Assembly: GCA_032717465.1 (NCBI GenBank)
Contig: CM064666.1
Span: forward strand, 20,029,511-20,093,510
DNA length: 64,000 bases
Reading direction: 5' to 3'
Origin: Coenobita brevimanus
Lineage: Eukaryota; Arthropoda; Malacostraca; Decapoda; Coenobitidae
Shown here: piece after piece, positions 46,327 to 60,014 of the stretch
Numbering within the stretch: position 1 is the first letter of the stretch
How the letters are laid out: each line of letters opens with the position of its first letter
Notes under the pieces: generated by a model
Databases searched by the model: none
Seen by the model: only the letters and a program-made list of their open reading frames with translations
Told to the model about the DNA's origin: nothing
Position numbers and translations under genes: made by a program

Positions 46327-46820
46327 TGACCGTCAACTCAGGGCTATCTGTGCATATCCAAGTCTGTGCTTATACTATATTTGCATTTAATAAATTGATC
46401 TGGGCACTGAGAGGAAAAAAAGCTCATACGAGTATATACACAATTCGTTTATTCTGGGGCAAACATATTAAACTGGATGTTAGACGACAGACACTGATCC
46501 ATGCGACCTTTAAAGGTTAGTACTGTGTTATGGCTTACTACATTGGAGGGCAATTTGTTCCATATATTTACAACTCTGTTAAAGAAGAAATGCTTGGCTT
46601 CATGCGACTGGAATCGTTTGCCAATTATTTTGTGCCCATTGCCTCTAGTATAAATCGAATGATCAGCTGTGAAGTATTTATCAACAGTCATGTTATCGTG
46701 CCCTTTGAATATTTTAAATACTTGAATTAAATCTCCTCGTAATCTGCGCTAGTTAGGGTGAAGAGATTCAGGGTTTCTAAACGCTCCTAGTATGGTTCGT
46801 TTCTCAAGCAACGTATCATT
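46327..46820 (-). pseudogene. CR1-like non-LTR RT tail, U5
   Basis: Homopolymer in the UTR shortened to 7 nt (13 in U2 and U6). RT end reads FFFNRVVNIWNKLP. Confidence 0.7.
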
Positions 46821-47003
46821 TTGGTTCAGGGTTGGTGTTTTTCCTTATTTTTTGAATAAAAATAAAAAATAAAACATCAATGATTTTTATTCATTCAATT
46901 TATTTGATTTTTTTATTTATTTGATTTCTCTGCTAATTATACAGCTAATATTTTAAAAGCAGTATACTGAATACTGTTAACTTCATGTCCTGTCTATCTA
47001 CTG

Positions 47004-47658
47004 ATGGTTGAGGCTGAAAGCTACAGCCCAGAATCCAGATACATCATTGGGTATGTAGCTGCCTTGTGTAAATTACCTGATAGGACCCTTAAGATCGCCA
47101 AGACGATCGCGTACACCCCACGCATGTGCTTACTAGACTTAATGAACGAGGTAGAGATGCAGTGCAGTAAAGCAGGGATGATCGACACACCCGCACATTC
47201 TAGTAGAATGAGAGTACCTGAGACAGTATCAGCTGTGAAAACATCTACACCGACATCAAACAGAGAACAAAATCGATCGCGACCCGAAAGCAGGCAAACA
47301 ACTAAACGTGTCGAGGGTTCGATCATAAACAACAGGCTACACGCAGTTTCATAAGTTTTCGTGCAGCCCGAGCAGATCTCGCGCCACAAACAACACTACA
47401 TATGGGAAGTCACCTCGTAGGTCACAGTCAAGAGATAGGTCCATTCTATGTCATTATTGTGCAAAACCACGACACACAAGGAATGAATACTTTATCAAAA
47501 CAAAAGAGGATAGACAAAAGACACAAGGATTTGGTCCTTACTGTAGGCATCATAGATGTCAAGGGCACTGGACCAGTAACTGCAAAACAGTAGAAAAAAT
47601 TGTGTCTATGTTCAAATTGGGGGAAGACCAAGTCATGACAAAAAACGAACAAACGTAA
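47004..47658 (+). pseudogene. Gag fragment with zinc knuckles, U5
   Basis: Knuckle frame open to the stop at 47656-47658. GATGTCAAGG changes one knuckle-2 residue (Cys codon TGC to TGT region kept as Cys). Confidence 0.75.
47640..47646 (+). promoter_or_regulatory. -1 frameshift heptamer, U5
   Basis: In phase with open gag knuckle frame. Confidence 0.6.
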
Positions 47659-48735
47659 AGAAAAGCAAGTCTAAAATTCACATAGGAGGCATGTTGGGAA
47701 ATGAGTGTATCTTGATACCAGCTGTATGTGAGGATCAAAACATTTCCTTATTTTTAGACACAGGTTCTCGAGTGAACTTAATAAAACAGAAGAAATAAAT
47801 AGAATTTTTAAAAATAAGAAGAAAGTAACTTTTCTGGAAGAAGCTGATTTAGATTTATATACGGTAGATGGAAAAAAAAATTACAGTAAAAGGTATGATA
47901 ACGTTAAATATCAGTTTCACAGAGACTACACGACCATTCTCTGCATTTTTCTATATCGTTGAAAACTTAGCAATTAAAGCTCATATGTTACTGGGCTTAA
48001 GATGCATGAGAGCAGAGAACATAACTTTACTCCCACAAATGAATGGAATAGACTTTGACAATGAATTCATAGAGGAAATACCATCAGAACCCTCACCGAT
48101 TTGTACAAGAGAACCAAAGAGAATTGGTAATATTAAAAGCTTAAATAAACATACACAAACAGATGAGTGTATAGATCCATTCACACCACCAGCCCCAGCC
48201 TCCAGAATTAGAGACCCAGGTAACAGTGCTGATTCATCAGTTTTTCCCGCCCATCTGACCAATGATAGTTATACCACCTAATTCCTATATGAAAGTTACC
48301 ATTAAGAGCAAATTACGGAATAGTACTGTTCTTGTCTTAGAAGAATTATGTAAAGTAAAGGGATTGTCAGTAGAAAACACATTATGTCAGATGAACGACG
48401 AAGGGCAAACTCAGATATTCATAATTAATCACATGAATGGGGAAGTTCAGTTGAAAAAGGGGACTTGCATAGTTAATATTGAAAAATGTTTCGCCCCTGT
48501 GAAGGAAATAGTTATAGCTGGAGTGACAGGTGAGATAAAATCTACGGATAGAGAAAGCATAAAAGAGAATTTAATTCACTCAGGTGAATTTGATGAAGAA
48601 AATGATTTGTTAACCCTGCTGGAAACACACAGGGACACTGTAGCATTACCCGGGGAACAATTAGGGTGTACTAACCTGATAAATCACAAGATTAATGTGC
48701 ACCCAGAAGTGCAAATATGTATACAACTTGTTTAA
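47647..48735 (+). pseudogene. Protease and linker, U5
   Basis: Carries the AAACAGAAG deletion (~47790), an A-run length change (~47873) and the 2-nt deletion (~48267). A small deletion after 'VHPEV' changes the C-terminal residues and stop. Confidence 0.8.
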
Positions 48736-49193
48736 AATGTAATATTACTAGATCATTGCAATTTACTATGAATATTATATGTATACAATATTATAATCAA
48801 TATTATGTACTAATAGATTAGCATATGTCAATGATAATTACTGTCGGAGGACCTCCAGCGCGTGACCGAGCAATGTTAGGACTCCATATTATAAATACAA
48901 TTAATTATGGAAAACATGATAGATAGATAGATAGACAGAGCACCAGGCAAGCCTGGGAATGGGAAATGAGCTTGCAAGTGTAAGTGAGGAAATGTTGACA
49001 ATACACTGGAAGCAGCAAGTCAGGGGATGATATAGGTAGTGTGTCAGCGAGATAAGCATACGAACAATGCCTAGTGACCATACACACACATACACACATA
49101 CACACAGGTTTCTAGAACATTCCAACAACAGTGTAACACACGTGACACGACCCCTGCTACACCAGAATTTAGGAAGCAGAGCTCAGAAGGAGG
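48712..49193 (-). mobile_element. Inverted LTR-like fragment, U5
   Basis: First few bases at the pol junction (TTTATTC) are missing, as in U6. Confidence 0.6.
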
Positions 49194-49362
49194 CTAGCTA
49201 TAGAACCGACAGGTAGTGGAGAGAGTGAACAAGAAGAGAGGTCCAACTAGACTTACTTAGTATATTAAGTCTCTGTAATACATACACTGCTCAACTTAAG
49301 ATTTTATCTGAATATAATAAATCAAGATCAACTCCCTGTATTCATCTTTAACTCCTACTATA

Positions 49363-50296
49363 AGAATCGAGAGTCACAACTCCACCCTTCATCTTTCCAT
49401 TCGGTTCCTGCAACGTCCATCTCAGCAGTTGCTTCAACAAACATGGGATGAGGCTATGGCACACCTAATGTCTGACTAGCCTTGTATCTCTGACTTGGGT
49501 GAAAATAATCTGGTTGTTTTTAATGCACCATAGACTCAGTTTTCACATCTATCAACCCTACAAAATCTTCCACAGGTATACCCACTAATGTTTAATAATA
49601 TTCAGCTGAATCCTGCATCATCCTTGAACATGGTTGGGGTTTCATTTACTCGGGACTTATCTTGGAAACATCATATTATATCTCTTGTAAAATCTCCTTC
49701 CAAGAGATTATGTGTGCTAAGCTGACTCCGTTCTTTCTTTACCAGTGCACAATTGTTAACTCTATACAGGGGTTTTATCCACCCCTGTGTGGAGTACAAC
49801 TCTCATGTGTGTGGAGGCTTTCCACATACAGCTCTTCTCAATAGGGTGGATCAAAGGCTTTTCGTCTCATTAACTTTCCTTCTCTTACTGACTTTTCAAC
49901 CTCTGTCTCTTCATCACACTGTTGCACCTTTGTCTCTTTTCTATCGCTACTTCAATGGTCACTGCTCCTCTGAACTGTCTGCATGAATTCGTCCACCTCT
50001 ACGGCGGGCGCATAGCACCCATCTAGCAGTAAACTCTCATCCCTTTTCCGTCTAACTCTCTAAAGCAAGAGTTAACTGTTACTCCCAGTCCTTCATTTAT
50101 GCAACAGCTCATCTCTGGATCTGTCTCCCTCTGTCTGTGTTTCCTGCTTCTTATGATCTCCATTCTTTCAGACGCAGTGTGTCCAAGCATCTCGAAATGA
50201 TCGAATCTTGAATTTGGCTCTCTCTTGTGTATTGTTTTTCTCTTGGAAGGAACAATAATTGCGGGCTCGTGGCCTACGGCTCCTTCTTCCTTCCAT
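49363..50296 (+). pseudogene. Jockey-like non-LTR RT tail, U5
   Basis: Shares ATTATGTGTGC (near 49707) and GGCCTACGG (near 50270) only with U6. Confidence 0.85.
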
Positions 50297-50749
50297 AAAA
50301 CAACAACAACAAACATCAACAACAAACAACAAGCAAAAACAACAAACAACAACAAACTAACAATGACAAACAAACAACAAACTAACAATGAAACAAACAA
50401 CAAACTAACAACGACAACAAACAACAACAAACAAACAACAACAATCAACAACAACAAACTAACAACGACAAACAAACAACAAACTAACAACGACAAACAA
50501 CAAACAACAAACTAACAACGACAAACAGCAAACAACAAACTAACAACGACAAACAACAAACAACAAACATCAATAACAAACAACAAACATCAATAACAAA
50601 CAACATACAAGAAAAAACAACAAACAACAACAAACTAAAAACAACAGTAACAACAACAACAAACAACCACAACAACAAACAACAAACAAGAAAAACCAAC
50701 AAAAAACAACAACCACAACAACAAACAACAACAACAAACAACAAACAAT
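50297..50749 (+). repeat. CAA-rich tail, U5
   Basis: 453 bp; one CTAACAACGACAAACA(A/G)CAAACAACAAA-type block fewer than U6. Confidence 0.95.
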
Positions 50750-51201
50750 AAAAATATCGGTAATGTCTGCGTGCATGTCAAGAATACATATTTTCGTCCG
50801 TTAAGAAACCTCCCTAACACTTTTTCTTAAGCGATTTAATCTGCTCATTACAGCTTGCTGTCCTCTTCCGTGTTATAAAAGTCCTTCCAATATCGCCATA
50901 TTCTGCATAAATGACCTTCAACAGAATGTTGGCCAGTCACAAAAAATAATAAATCGCTAAGGAAGAGGTGTTAGGGTCCCTCCGCACCCAGTGAGCATGC
51001 GGGCCAAGGTCAGACAGGGATACACAGGTGTCCGAACACCGCATTGAAATTCCAGTCATGATCCATGTCACCTCGCAAAGCGCTCCACCAGCCGGAAGAA
51101 ATACTACCTCGAATTTATGGTCACAATATTGAACACATGTACGTGACCTACATACATACATACACATGCTACAAGGACTTACAAATAAAATCCACTACAC
51201 A

Positions 51202-51204
<3 letters not shown>

Positions 51205-51267
<63 letters not shown>
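51205..51267. repeat. (CT)n microsatellite, U5
   Basis: About 63 bp of CT, the longest copy. Confidence 0.97.
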
Positions 51268-51273
<6 letters not shown>

Positions 51274-51716
51274 TTTATCTATATAGAGCTAACACCATAC
51301 TCTAGATATACTCAATTTCTTTTTCACTCTAACTTGGCCCAGATTTTCGTCCTTTTGCAGCTTGCGTCACATAACTCTGTGGCGGAGACAATAATACCGC
51401 TCTACACGCTTTCCACAGCACTTCTTCGTGACTAGCATCTTAATCTAGCGTCAGTCTACGAGATGAAGATGAGGAGATGGTAATTTTAAGCCAGGTAAGA
51501 GTTTAAAGAGTATTCAAGTCCCGTTCCCTGAGGGCCGCCAGTGACCTTCCTATGATGCAATTCGTCCACAATCCCTCCATCATGTTTTTGTTTTTCTATA
51601 GGATCAATATGCCCTTGAAGAAGCCAGCTCTCACACCCTGCAGTGACGCCATCCTTCCTGTACTTATCTGACGGTCAGAATCGCTCATTTTTATTCTAGT
51701 TAAATTACTAGAAGAG

Positions 51717-51964
51717 AAGGAGCGTTGTGGTGTGGATGTGATGTGACAGAAAGCGTTAGCAGAATACAATGAGGTGGTTTGGCCATGTGGGGAGGATGGA
51801 GAGCGAGAGATTGACGAGGAGTGCGTATGTGAGTGAGGTGGAGGGGGGGTAAGGGAAAGGGAGACCGATGATGAGGTGGAGTGGGGAAGAGGGAGGGGGA
51901 GATCGAGGATGAGATGCAGGAATGGAATAACAAGCTCTATGAGATGGTGGATGAGTTAGTACAA
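51717..51964 (+). pseudogene. RTE-like non-LTR RT tail, U5
   Basis: GAGATTGACG in place of GAGACTGACG changes the ERLTR block; otherwise as U4. Confidence 0.7.
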
Positions 51965-52725
51965 AGGAGTACAAAAGAAAGCAAACAGCAACAGACCTTA
52001 TGGTACTTTCGAGGCTACTTGTTACAGAGTAGACTATAATTGCGAGATCTAATTCTACATGCTGAAGGATAAGGACGGTAAAGCAAAAAGGCTCCCCTGC
52101 CTCCAAACCTTCCTGTTAAAACTGGCAGGAAAAAGTGAGGAAAAACCGGAAAAACTGACAAGGAAATTTCATAGGAAAGACTGAAAGGAAAGGTTACATT
52201 CTATAGTACTTTATCTTTAAGCTACCACTTTGAATAACCTGAAAGTGAAAGCAGTAAAGTAAAATGAATAATCAAATAATGAATAACTGAGGCAAGACAT
52301 GTATGGGTACGTTCAGTTAACGGAGTGTCTGTAGCCAAGTCATGGAAATTGCACAGTGCACAGTTTAGTGGTGGTGTGGCAGCCTTGCCTGGTGCATTTA
52401 AGGTAGGCAGCAGTCAATCAGGCCACAGCTCCGTTTACTCCACTGAGACATGGAACTTTTCCATGTGAGAGAAGTAAACAAGTTTTCTCTTGACCCCTAG
52501 TACATAAAAAAATCCCAATAGTGGTCACGTTTTTTTTTTCTTTTTCTTTATGTGTCCGACTCTGGGCAAGGGCTTTCAGGTCCTATATCCCGGGGGCACT
52601 AGCTTATCCCAAGGCCCGGTAGTCCTCCTACACCTCCACATGTCACCACTTTGGCGCTAACACCCACCGTCCATATTGAATACAGGCTAGGGCTGTCTCA
52701 TACAGGACTGGTGTATTGGTATTAG

Positions 52726-55700
52726 TGTCATGTAGTAACAGGAGAGGTAAAGAATAGTATGGGACTATTTTTATTTGTCTTGGAAATATTAACAAGTCTC
52801 TCACACGCAACGAGTATAAGTCCCGGGTAGCTACCTCCCTGTCTCGCTATCTGTCTCTCTCTCTCAAATCGCTAAGCCCTTCTCCCGTGACCTGTCTCTA
52901 GGATCGCTTGTCCCCTTCTAAACTCTCTTTCCTAAAATCTGGTGTTAGAGGGGTGTGTCACGTGTGTTCCTCGTGGATGGACTAGGTCTTTGTTCACGAG
53001 AGGACTGCTGACAGCTAACTGCATCATGTCCTTACTGGCCGCTGTTGTCAGCTTCCTCAGTGTTAAGAGTGTGTAAGTATGTTTAGCACTGCTCGATTCT
53101 CGCAGACACAACACCTTCTCATCATCTGACTCCCTGCTTCTATCTATCTATTTATCTATCTATCTATATATTATGTAGTCTTTACCACACTGCTCGGTCG
53201 CGCAAAAATGACGTACCATCGACAGTTAATAGTTCTAATATATTAATACATACTACATACACATTACAATGAACTTACAAGCTAATTAAGTGAAATACAT
53301 AATATTGTAAAGTAACATAATTGTATGAATATTGTATACATATATTATTCATAGTAAATAGTGATTATTCAGTAATAATACATTTAAACAAGTTGTATAC
53401 ATATTTGAATAAATGCAATGGTTGTTGTATAACACTTTGTAAGACGTGCATGTACAACAGACGTACGCATATAATTGTGCAATGGTAATACTGCTAGGTT
53501 ATACATTACATATTTGAGTTATCACTTTAGTAATGTCTAATATTTCACCTAACTTGTATGATGATACTGGTAATACAGAATTGTGCTATAATTGTATGAC
53601 TTATAATATTGTACTAACATTGTGGTACTACATAATTGTAACATTTTATGAATTGTTACAAAATATTGTGTTAATGCATAATTGTGTTGGCCTTATAATT
53701 GTAGTTACATTTGTTAATGTAACTCTTACATAAGTGTCATGGCCTTATAATTGTAGTTAAAGTTACATAAAAGTTACAACTTGTTAATGCAACTGTTTTG
53801 TCGTTACATAATTGTTACATATCGTTTGTAGGTACATAATTGTAGTTAAAGTTACATAAAAGTTACATCTTGTTAATGCAACTGTTACATAATTGGCAAA
53901 GTGTAACATAATGCAATCCTTTGTCGTTACATAATTGTTACATATCGTTTGTAGGTACATAATTGTAGTTAGTGTAACATAATGCAATCGTTTGTCGTTA
54001 CATAATTGTTACATATCGATTGTAGTTACATAATTGTAGTTAAACTTACATAAAAGTTACATCTTGTTAATGCAACTGTCACATAAATTGGTACATATTG
54101 TTTGTAGTTACATAATTGTAATAAGTGTAACATAACTGTAATAATTGCAGTCCTAACATATGCTGCGGTAGATGATAGTGATGATGTGCCATGTCACTTG
54201 TTTGTGGAGACACAATTTGCTTTTTTGTTTGTAGTTTATGTGGTATTTTGGCATATATAGTAACATTTACACTTATTTTCATTTGTTTGTTATGTGATCT
54301 TACTTTATTTCTCTTTTTTCTTTCTTACTTTTTTTTTTTTGTACGCTTTTTCCATTTTGTTCATGGTTGCATAATTACTGGTTAATTTCCTTGGGATACT
54401 TTTTTAAAGTTTAGTTTATATTGCACAGATACTATAAAATGATATTATATAGTCCCATATTTTGTTATTTTATATAAAAAATATATACATATATACACTA
54501 TATACAGTATTAACTATACACACTGACTTGTTGTTCACCTGTACCTATCGTGGGTAATATGTGTGTCAGCACTGTGTGGAAATCATTGTCTTCACGATTG
54601 TGTTCACTCTTGCTAACGGCATTTGTGTTGGCCATTTTTTTTTTTTTCCGTAAGTTAATTTATCTGTTTCCACTAGGTAGCTTTAATTAATAAATGTTTA
54701 ATACAGTTCTTTTAATCGCTCACTGAGTAACTGTGATTGGATATTTTCTTTATTACTTTGTAGATGTAATAATGTATAGTTGTATATATGAAACACGTAT
54801 TTTATGTAGGTATAAATGGTAACACTCTTTGGCAGTAAATAAATGTTATAATAAATGAATGAATATATACAGTGTAGAATATTTATCGTTGGTGATTATT
54901 TAGTGTTTGAGTTATGCAGATAACTGAAGTAAGTATGTGTATTTAAGCTGTAACTATACAGCACGTTTTATATGTTTGTCCAGAAGCTTATTGTCTATCA
55001 CTGTGTATTGTATGAATGAAGTAACTATGTAACTCACTAATTTTTACCGTGGTGGGAAATGGTGTGAGTGGTGTTGCATGTGGTGATAGCGTTGTCCTTC
55101 GCGGGTTGATTGGCGTGTTGTCGTCTCAGCACATGGTGACGTCGGCTTCCCACACTGGTAGCTGTGGTGAGTGAATGAGTAGCGATGAGTAACTTGAGTG
55201 AAGACGGAGTGAGTAAGACGAGTTGTGAATATGGACTTGGTGTTTTGCTGCTTGAATTGACCTCTTCACACCTGCGTAAGCGTTGGGGGTTGGGTGGATG
55301 TAGCAGAGAGAGGAGGGTGAGGTCTGGTGGTTATGAGTTGTGAGTCGTCTCTCACTCTTCGTTTGTTTGTTTGTTTGTTTGTTTGTTTTCTTTCTTTCTT
55401 GATGTATTCTTGGTCCTTTTTTCTTGTGATTTACTCGTTGTAGGATGAAGACTGCCGCTTCTTGTAGGTGCGTGTAGAAGATAATACAGACGACGTAGAG
55501 TTGTTAATTGTAGTTGATTGTAGATGGTTGTAGTTCGCTGATTCGTCGTAGAAATTGCAATATCGTATCAATATTTTGTTAAACTACTTGCATGGCGTCG
55601 TGTGATCTCTTGACCTCTGCATCAGCATGATGATCTGGGAGACGGAGGGGGCTGGATGGAGAGAAGTGTCAGGAGCTGGTTATGTTGTTGGTTGAGAGAG

Positions 55701-55799
55701 ATATTCTTGTTTTCAATCTTCATATTTTGTAGGAATTTAATGTTGATTCGTAGACGAGGTTCGTATACGTTCGCTGCTACCAAATGTCATGTAGTGACA
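52726..55799 (+). mobile_element. Candidate LTR, U6
   Basis: 3074 bp, same termini. Differs from U5 mainly by homopolymer lengths. TTACATAATTGT region 53730-54150. Confidence 0.6.
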
Positions 55800-55801
55800 T
55801 T

Positions 55802-55817
55802 TGGTGGCAGCGGTGGG
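55802..55817 (+). promoter_or_regulatory. tRNA-Leu primer binding site, U6
   Basis: Exact 16-nt copy. Confidence 0.75.
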
Positions 55818-55865
55818 TATTTTTACGACATGTTGGCGAGTCATCTAGTATGTCAGGAAAGTCTG

Positions 55866-56022
55866 TTTTTTTTATGAAATTCAAATCCTTAAACTGTTCC
55901 CTGCCCCAGCCCGGATTCCAACCTGGGTCCATCAGGACTCCAGGCCGCCTCTCCACCGATTCAGCCACCGCCTCCCCCACTTCACTAACAGGGACCCTCA
56001 GTGATCCACAGCCCATCACAGG
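55866..56022 (-). mobile_element. tRNA-derived SINE, U6
   Basis: Boxes as in U2. Confidence 0.65.
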
Positions 56023-56038
56023 TCGAAAGGAAGAGTAG

Positions 56039-56540
56039 TGACCGTCAACTCAGGGCTATCTGTGCATATCCAAGTCTGTGCTTATACTATATTTGCATTT
56101 AATAAATTGATCTGGGCACTGAGAGGAAAAAAAAAAAAAGCTCATACGAGTATATACACAATTCGTTTATTCTGGGGCAAACATATTAAACTGGATGTTA
56201 GACGACAGACACTGATCCATGCGACCTTTAAAGGTTAGTACTGTGTTATGGCTTACTACATTGGAGGGCAATTTGTTCCATATATTTACAACTCTGTTAA
56301 AGAAGAAATGCTTGGCTTCATGCGACTGGAATCGTTTGCCAATTATTTTGTGCCCATTGCCTCTAGTATAAATCGAATGATCAGCTGTGAAGTATTTATC
56401 AACAGTCATGTTATCGTGCCCTTTGAATATTTTAAATACTTGAATTAAATCTCCTCGTAATCTGCGCTAGTTAGGGTGAAGAGATTCAGGGTTTCTAAAC
56501 GCTCCTAGTATGGTTCGTTTCTCAAGCTAGGTATCATTTT
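56039..56540 (-). pseudogene. CR1-like non-LTR RT tail, U6
   Basis: RT end frame 56409-56167 reads FFFNRVVNIWNKLP. Confidence 0.7.
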
Positions 56541-56721
56541 GGTTCAGGGTTGGTGTTTTTCCTTATTTTTTGAATAAAAATAAAAAATAAAACATCAATG
56601 ATTTTTATTCATTCAATTTATTTGATTTTTTTATTTATTTGATTTCTCTGCTAATTATACAGCTAATATTTTAAAAGCAGTATACTGAATACTGTTAACT
56701 TCATGTCCTGTCTATCTACTG

Positions 56722-57376
56722 ATGGTTGAGGCTGAAAGCTACAGCCCAGAATCCAGATACATCATTGGGTATGTAGCTGCCTTGTGTAAATTACCTGATA
56801 GGACCCTTAAGATCGCCAAGACGATCGCGTACACCCCACGCATGTGCTTACTAGACTTAATGAACGAGGTAGAGATGCAGTGCAGTAAAGCAGGGATGAT
56901 CGACACACCCGCACATTCTAGTAGAATGAGAGTACCTGAGACAGTATCAGCTGTGAAAACATCTACACCGACATCAAACAGAGAACAAAATCGATCGCGA
57001 CCCGAAAGCAGGCAAACAACTAAACGTGTCGAGGGTTCGATCATAAACAACAGGCTACACGCAGTTTCATAAGTTTTCGTGCAGCCCGAGCAGATCTCGC
57101 GCCACAAACAACACTACATATGGGAAGTCACCTCGTAGGTCACAGTCAAGAGATAGGTCCATTCTATGTCATTATTGTGCAAAACCACGACACACAAGGA
57201 ATGAATACTTTATCAAAACAAAAGAGGATAGACAAAAGACACAAGGATTTGGTCCTTACTGTAGGCATCATAGATGCCAAGGGCACTGGACCAGTAACTG
57301 CAAAACAGTAGAAAAAATTGTGTCTATGTTCAAATTGGGGGAAGACCAAGTCATGACAAAAAACGAACAAACGTAA
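56722..57376 (+). pseudogene. Gag fragment with zinc knuckles, U6
   Basis: Knuckle frame open to the stop at 57374-57376. Confidence 0.78.
57358..57364 (+). promoter_or_regulatory. -1 frameshift heptamer, U6
   Basis: In phase with open gag knuckle frame. Confidence 0.6.
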
Positions 57377-58454
57377 AGAAAAGCAAGTCTAAAATTCACA
57401 TAGGAGGCATGTTGGGAAATGAGTGTATCTTGATACCAGCTGTATGTGAGGATCAAAACATTTCCTTATTTTTAGACACAGGTTCTCGAGTGAACTTAAT
57501 AAAACAGAAGAAATAAATAGAATTTTTAAAAATAAGAAGAAAGTAACTTTTCTGGAAGAAGCTGATTTAGATTTATATACGGTAGATGGAAAAAAAAAAT
57601 TACAGTAAAAGGTATGATAAGGTTAAATATCAGTTTCACAGAGACTACACGACCGTTCTCTGCATTTTTCTATATCGTTGAAAACTTAGCAATTAAAGCT
57701 CATATGTTACTGGGCTTAAGATGCATGAGAGCAGAGAACATAACTTTACTCCCACAAATGAATGGAATAGACTTTGACAATGAATTCATAGAGGAAATAC
57801 CATCAGAACCCTCACCGATTTGTACAAGAGAACCAAAGAGAATTGGTAATATTAAAAGCTTAAATAAACATACACAAACAGATGAGTGTATAGATCCACT
57901 CACACCACCAGCCCCAGCCTCCAGAATTAGAGACCCAGGTAACAGTGCTGATTCATCAGTTTTTCCCGCCCATCTGACCAATGATAGTTATACCACCTAA
58001 TTCCTATATGAAAGTTACCATTAAGAGCAAATTACGGAATAGTACTGTTCTTGTCTTAGAAGAATTATGTAAAGTAAAGGGATTGTCAGTAGAAAACACA
58101 TTATGTCAGATGAACGACGAAGGGCAAACTCAGATATTCATAATTAATCACATGAATGGGGAAGTTCAGTTGAAAAAGGGGACTTGCATAGTTAATATTG
58201 AAAAATGTTTCGCCCCTGTGAAGGAAATAGTTATAGCTGGAGTGACAGGTGAGATAAAATCTACGGATAGAGAAAGCATAAAAGAGAATTTAATTCACTC
58301 AGGTGAATTTGATGAAGAAAATGATTTGTTAACCCTGCTGGAAACACACAGGGACACTGTAGCATTACCCGGGGAACAATTAGGGTGTACTAACCTGATA
58401 AATCACAAGATTAATGTGCACCCAGAAGTGCAAATATGTATACAACTTGTTTAA
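57365..58454 (+). pseudogene. Protease and linker, U6
   Basis: Same set of lesions as U5 (near 57508, 57590 and 57986) and the same altered C-terminus. Confidence 0.8.
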
Positions 58455-58912
58455 AATGTAATATTACTAGATCATTGCAATTTACTATGAATATTATATG
58501 TATACAATATTATAATCAATATTATGTACTAATAGATTAGCATATGTCAATGATAATTACTGTCGGAGGACCTCCAGCGCGTGACCGAGCAATGTTAGGA
58601 CTCCATATTATAAATACAATTAATTATGGAAAACATGATAGATAGATAGATAGGCAGAGCACCAGGCAAGCCTGGGAATGGGAAATGAGCTTGCAAGTGT
58701 AAGTGAGGAAATGTTGACAATACACTGGAAGCAGCAAGTCAGGGGATGATATAGGTAGTGTGTCAGCGAGATAAGCATACGAACAATGCCTAGTGACCAT
58801 ACACACACATACACACATACACACAGGTTTCTAGAACATTCCAACAACAGTGTAACACACGTGACACGACCCCTGCTACACCAGAATTTAGGAAGCAGAG
58901 CTCAGAAGGAGG
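58431..58912 (-). mobile_element. Inverted LTR-like fragment, U6
   Basis: As U5; one GATA unit reads GATAGGCAG near 58650. Confidence 0.6.
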
Positions 58913-59082
58913 CTAGCTATAGAACCGACAGGTAGTGGAGAGAGTGAACAAGAAGAGAGGTCCAACTAGACTTACTTAGTATATTAAGTCTCTGTAATAC
59001 ATACACTGCTCAACTTAAGATTTTATCTGAATATAATAAATCAAGATCAACTCCCTGTATTCATCTTTAACTCCTACTATAA

Positions 59083-60014
59083 GAATCGAGAGTCACAACT
59101 CCACCCTTCATCTTTCCATTCGGTTCCTGCAACGTCCATCTCAGCAGTTGCTTCAACAAACATGGGATGAGGCTATGGCACACCTAATGTCTGACTAGCC
59201 TTGTATCTCTGACTTGGGTGAAAATAATCTGGTTGTTTTTAATGCACCATAGACTCAGTTTTCACATCTATCAACCCTACAAAATCTTCCACAGGTATAC
59301 CCACTAATGTTTAATAATATTCAGCTGAATCCTGCATCATCCTTGAACATGGTTGGGGTTTCATTTACTCGGGACTTATCTTGGAAACATCATATTATAT
59401 CTCTTGTAAAATCTCCTTCCAAGAGATTATGTGTGCTAAGCTGACTCCGTTCTTTCTTTACCAGTGCACAATTGTTAACTCTATACAGGGGTTTTATCCA
59501 CCCCTGTGTGGAGTACAACTCTCATGTGTGTGGAGGCTTTCCACATACAGCTCTTCTCAATAGGGTGGATCAAAGGCTTTTCGTCTCATTAACTTTCCTT
59601 CTCTTACTGACTTTTCAACCTCTGTCTCTTCATCACACTGTTGCACCTTTGTCTCTTTTCTATCGCTACTTCAATGGTCACTGCTCCTCTGAACTGTCTG
59701 CATGAATTCGTCCACCTCTACGGCAGGCGCATAGCACCCATCTAGCAGTAAACTCTCATCCCTTTTCCGTCTAACTCTCTAAAGCAAGAGTTAACTGTTA
59801 CTCCCAGTCCTTCATTTATGCAACAGCTCATCTCTGGATCTGTCTCCCTCTGTCTGTGTTTCCTGCTTCTTATGATCTCCATTCTTTCAGACGCAGTGTG
59901 TCCAGGCATCTCGAAATGATCGAATCTTGAATTTGGCTCTCTCTTGTGTATTGTTTTTCTCTTGGAAGGAACAATAATTGCGGGCTCGTGGCCTACGGCT
60001 CCTTCTTCCTTGCA
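59083..60014 (+). pseudogene. Jockey-like non-LTR RT tail, U6
   Basis: As U5, with ACGGCAGGCGC in place of ACGGCGGGCGC near 59720. Confidence 0.85.

Larger units (their letters stand above)
43017..52725 (+). repeat. Array unit U5 (L type, near-duplicate of U6)
   Basis: 9709 bp. Parts: LTR 43017-46087, PBS 46090-46105, SINE 46154-46310, CR1-like 46327-46820, gag 47004-47658, pol 47647-48735, inverted LTR piece 48712-49193, jockey 49363-50296, CAA tail 50297-50749, spacer A 50750-51204, CT 51205-51267, spacer B 51268-51716, RTE-like 51717-51964, spacer C 51965-52725. It shares private variants with U6 throughout, for example GGTGTTAGAGGGG in the LTR, CACATAAC in spacer B and the shortened pol end. 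Confidence 0.92.
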
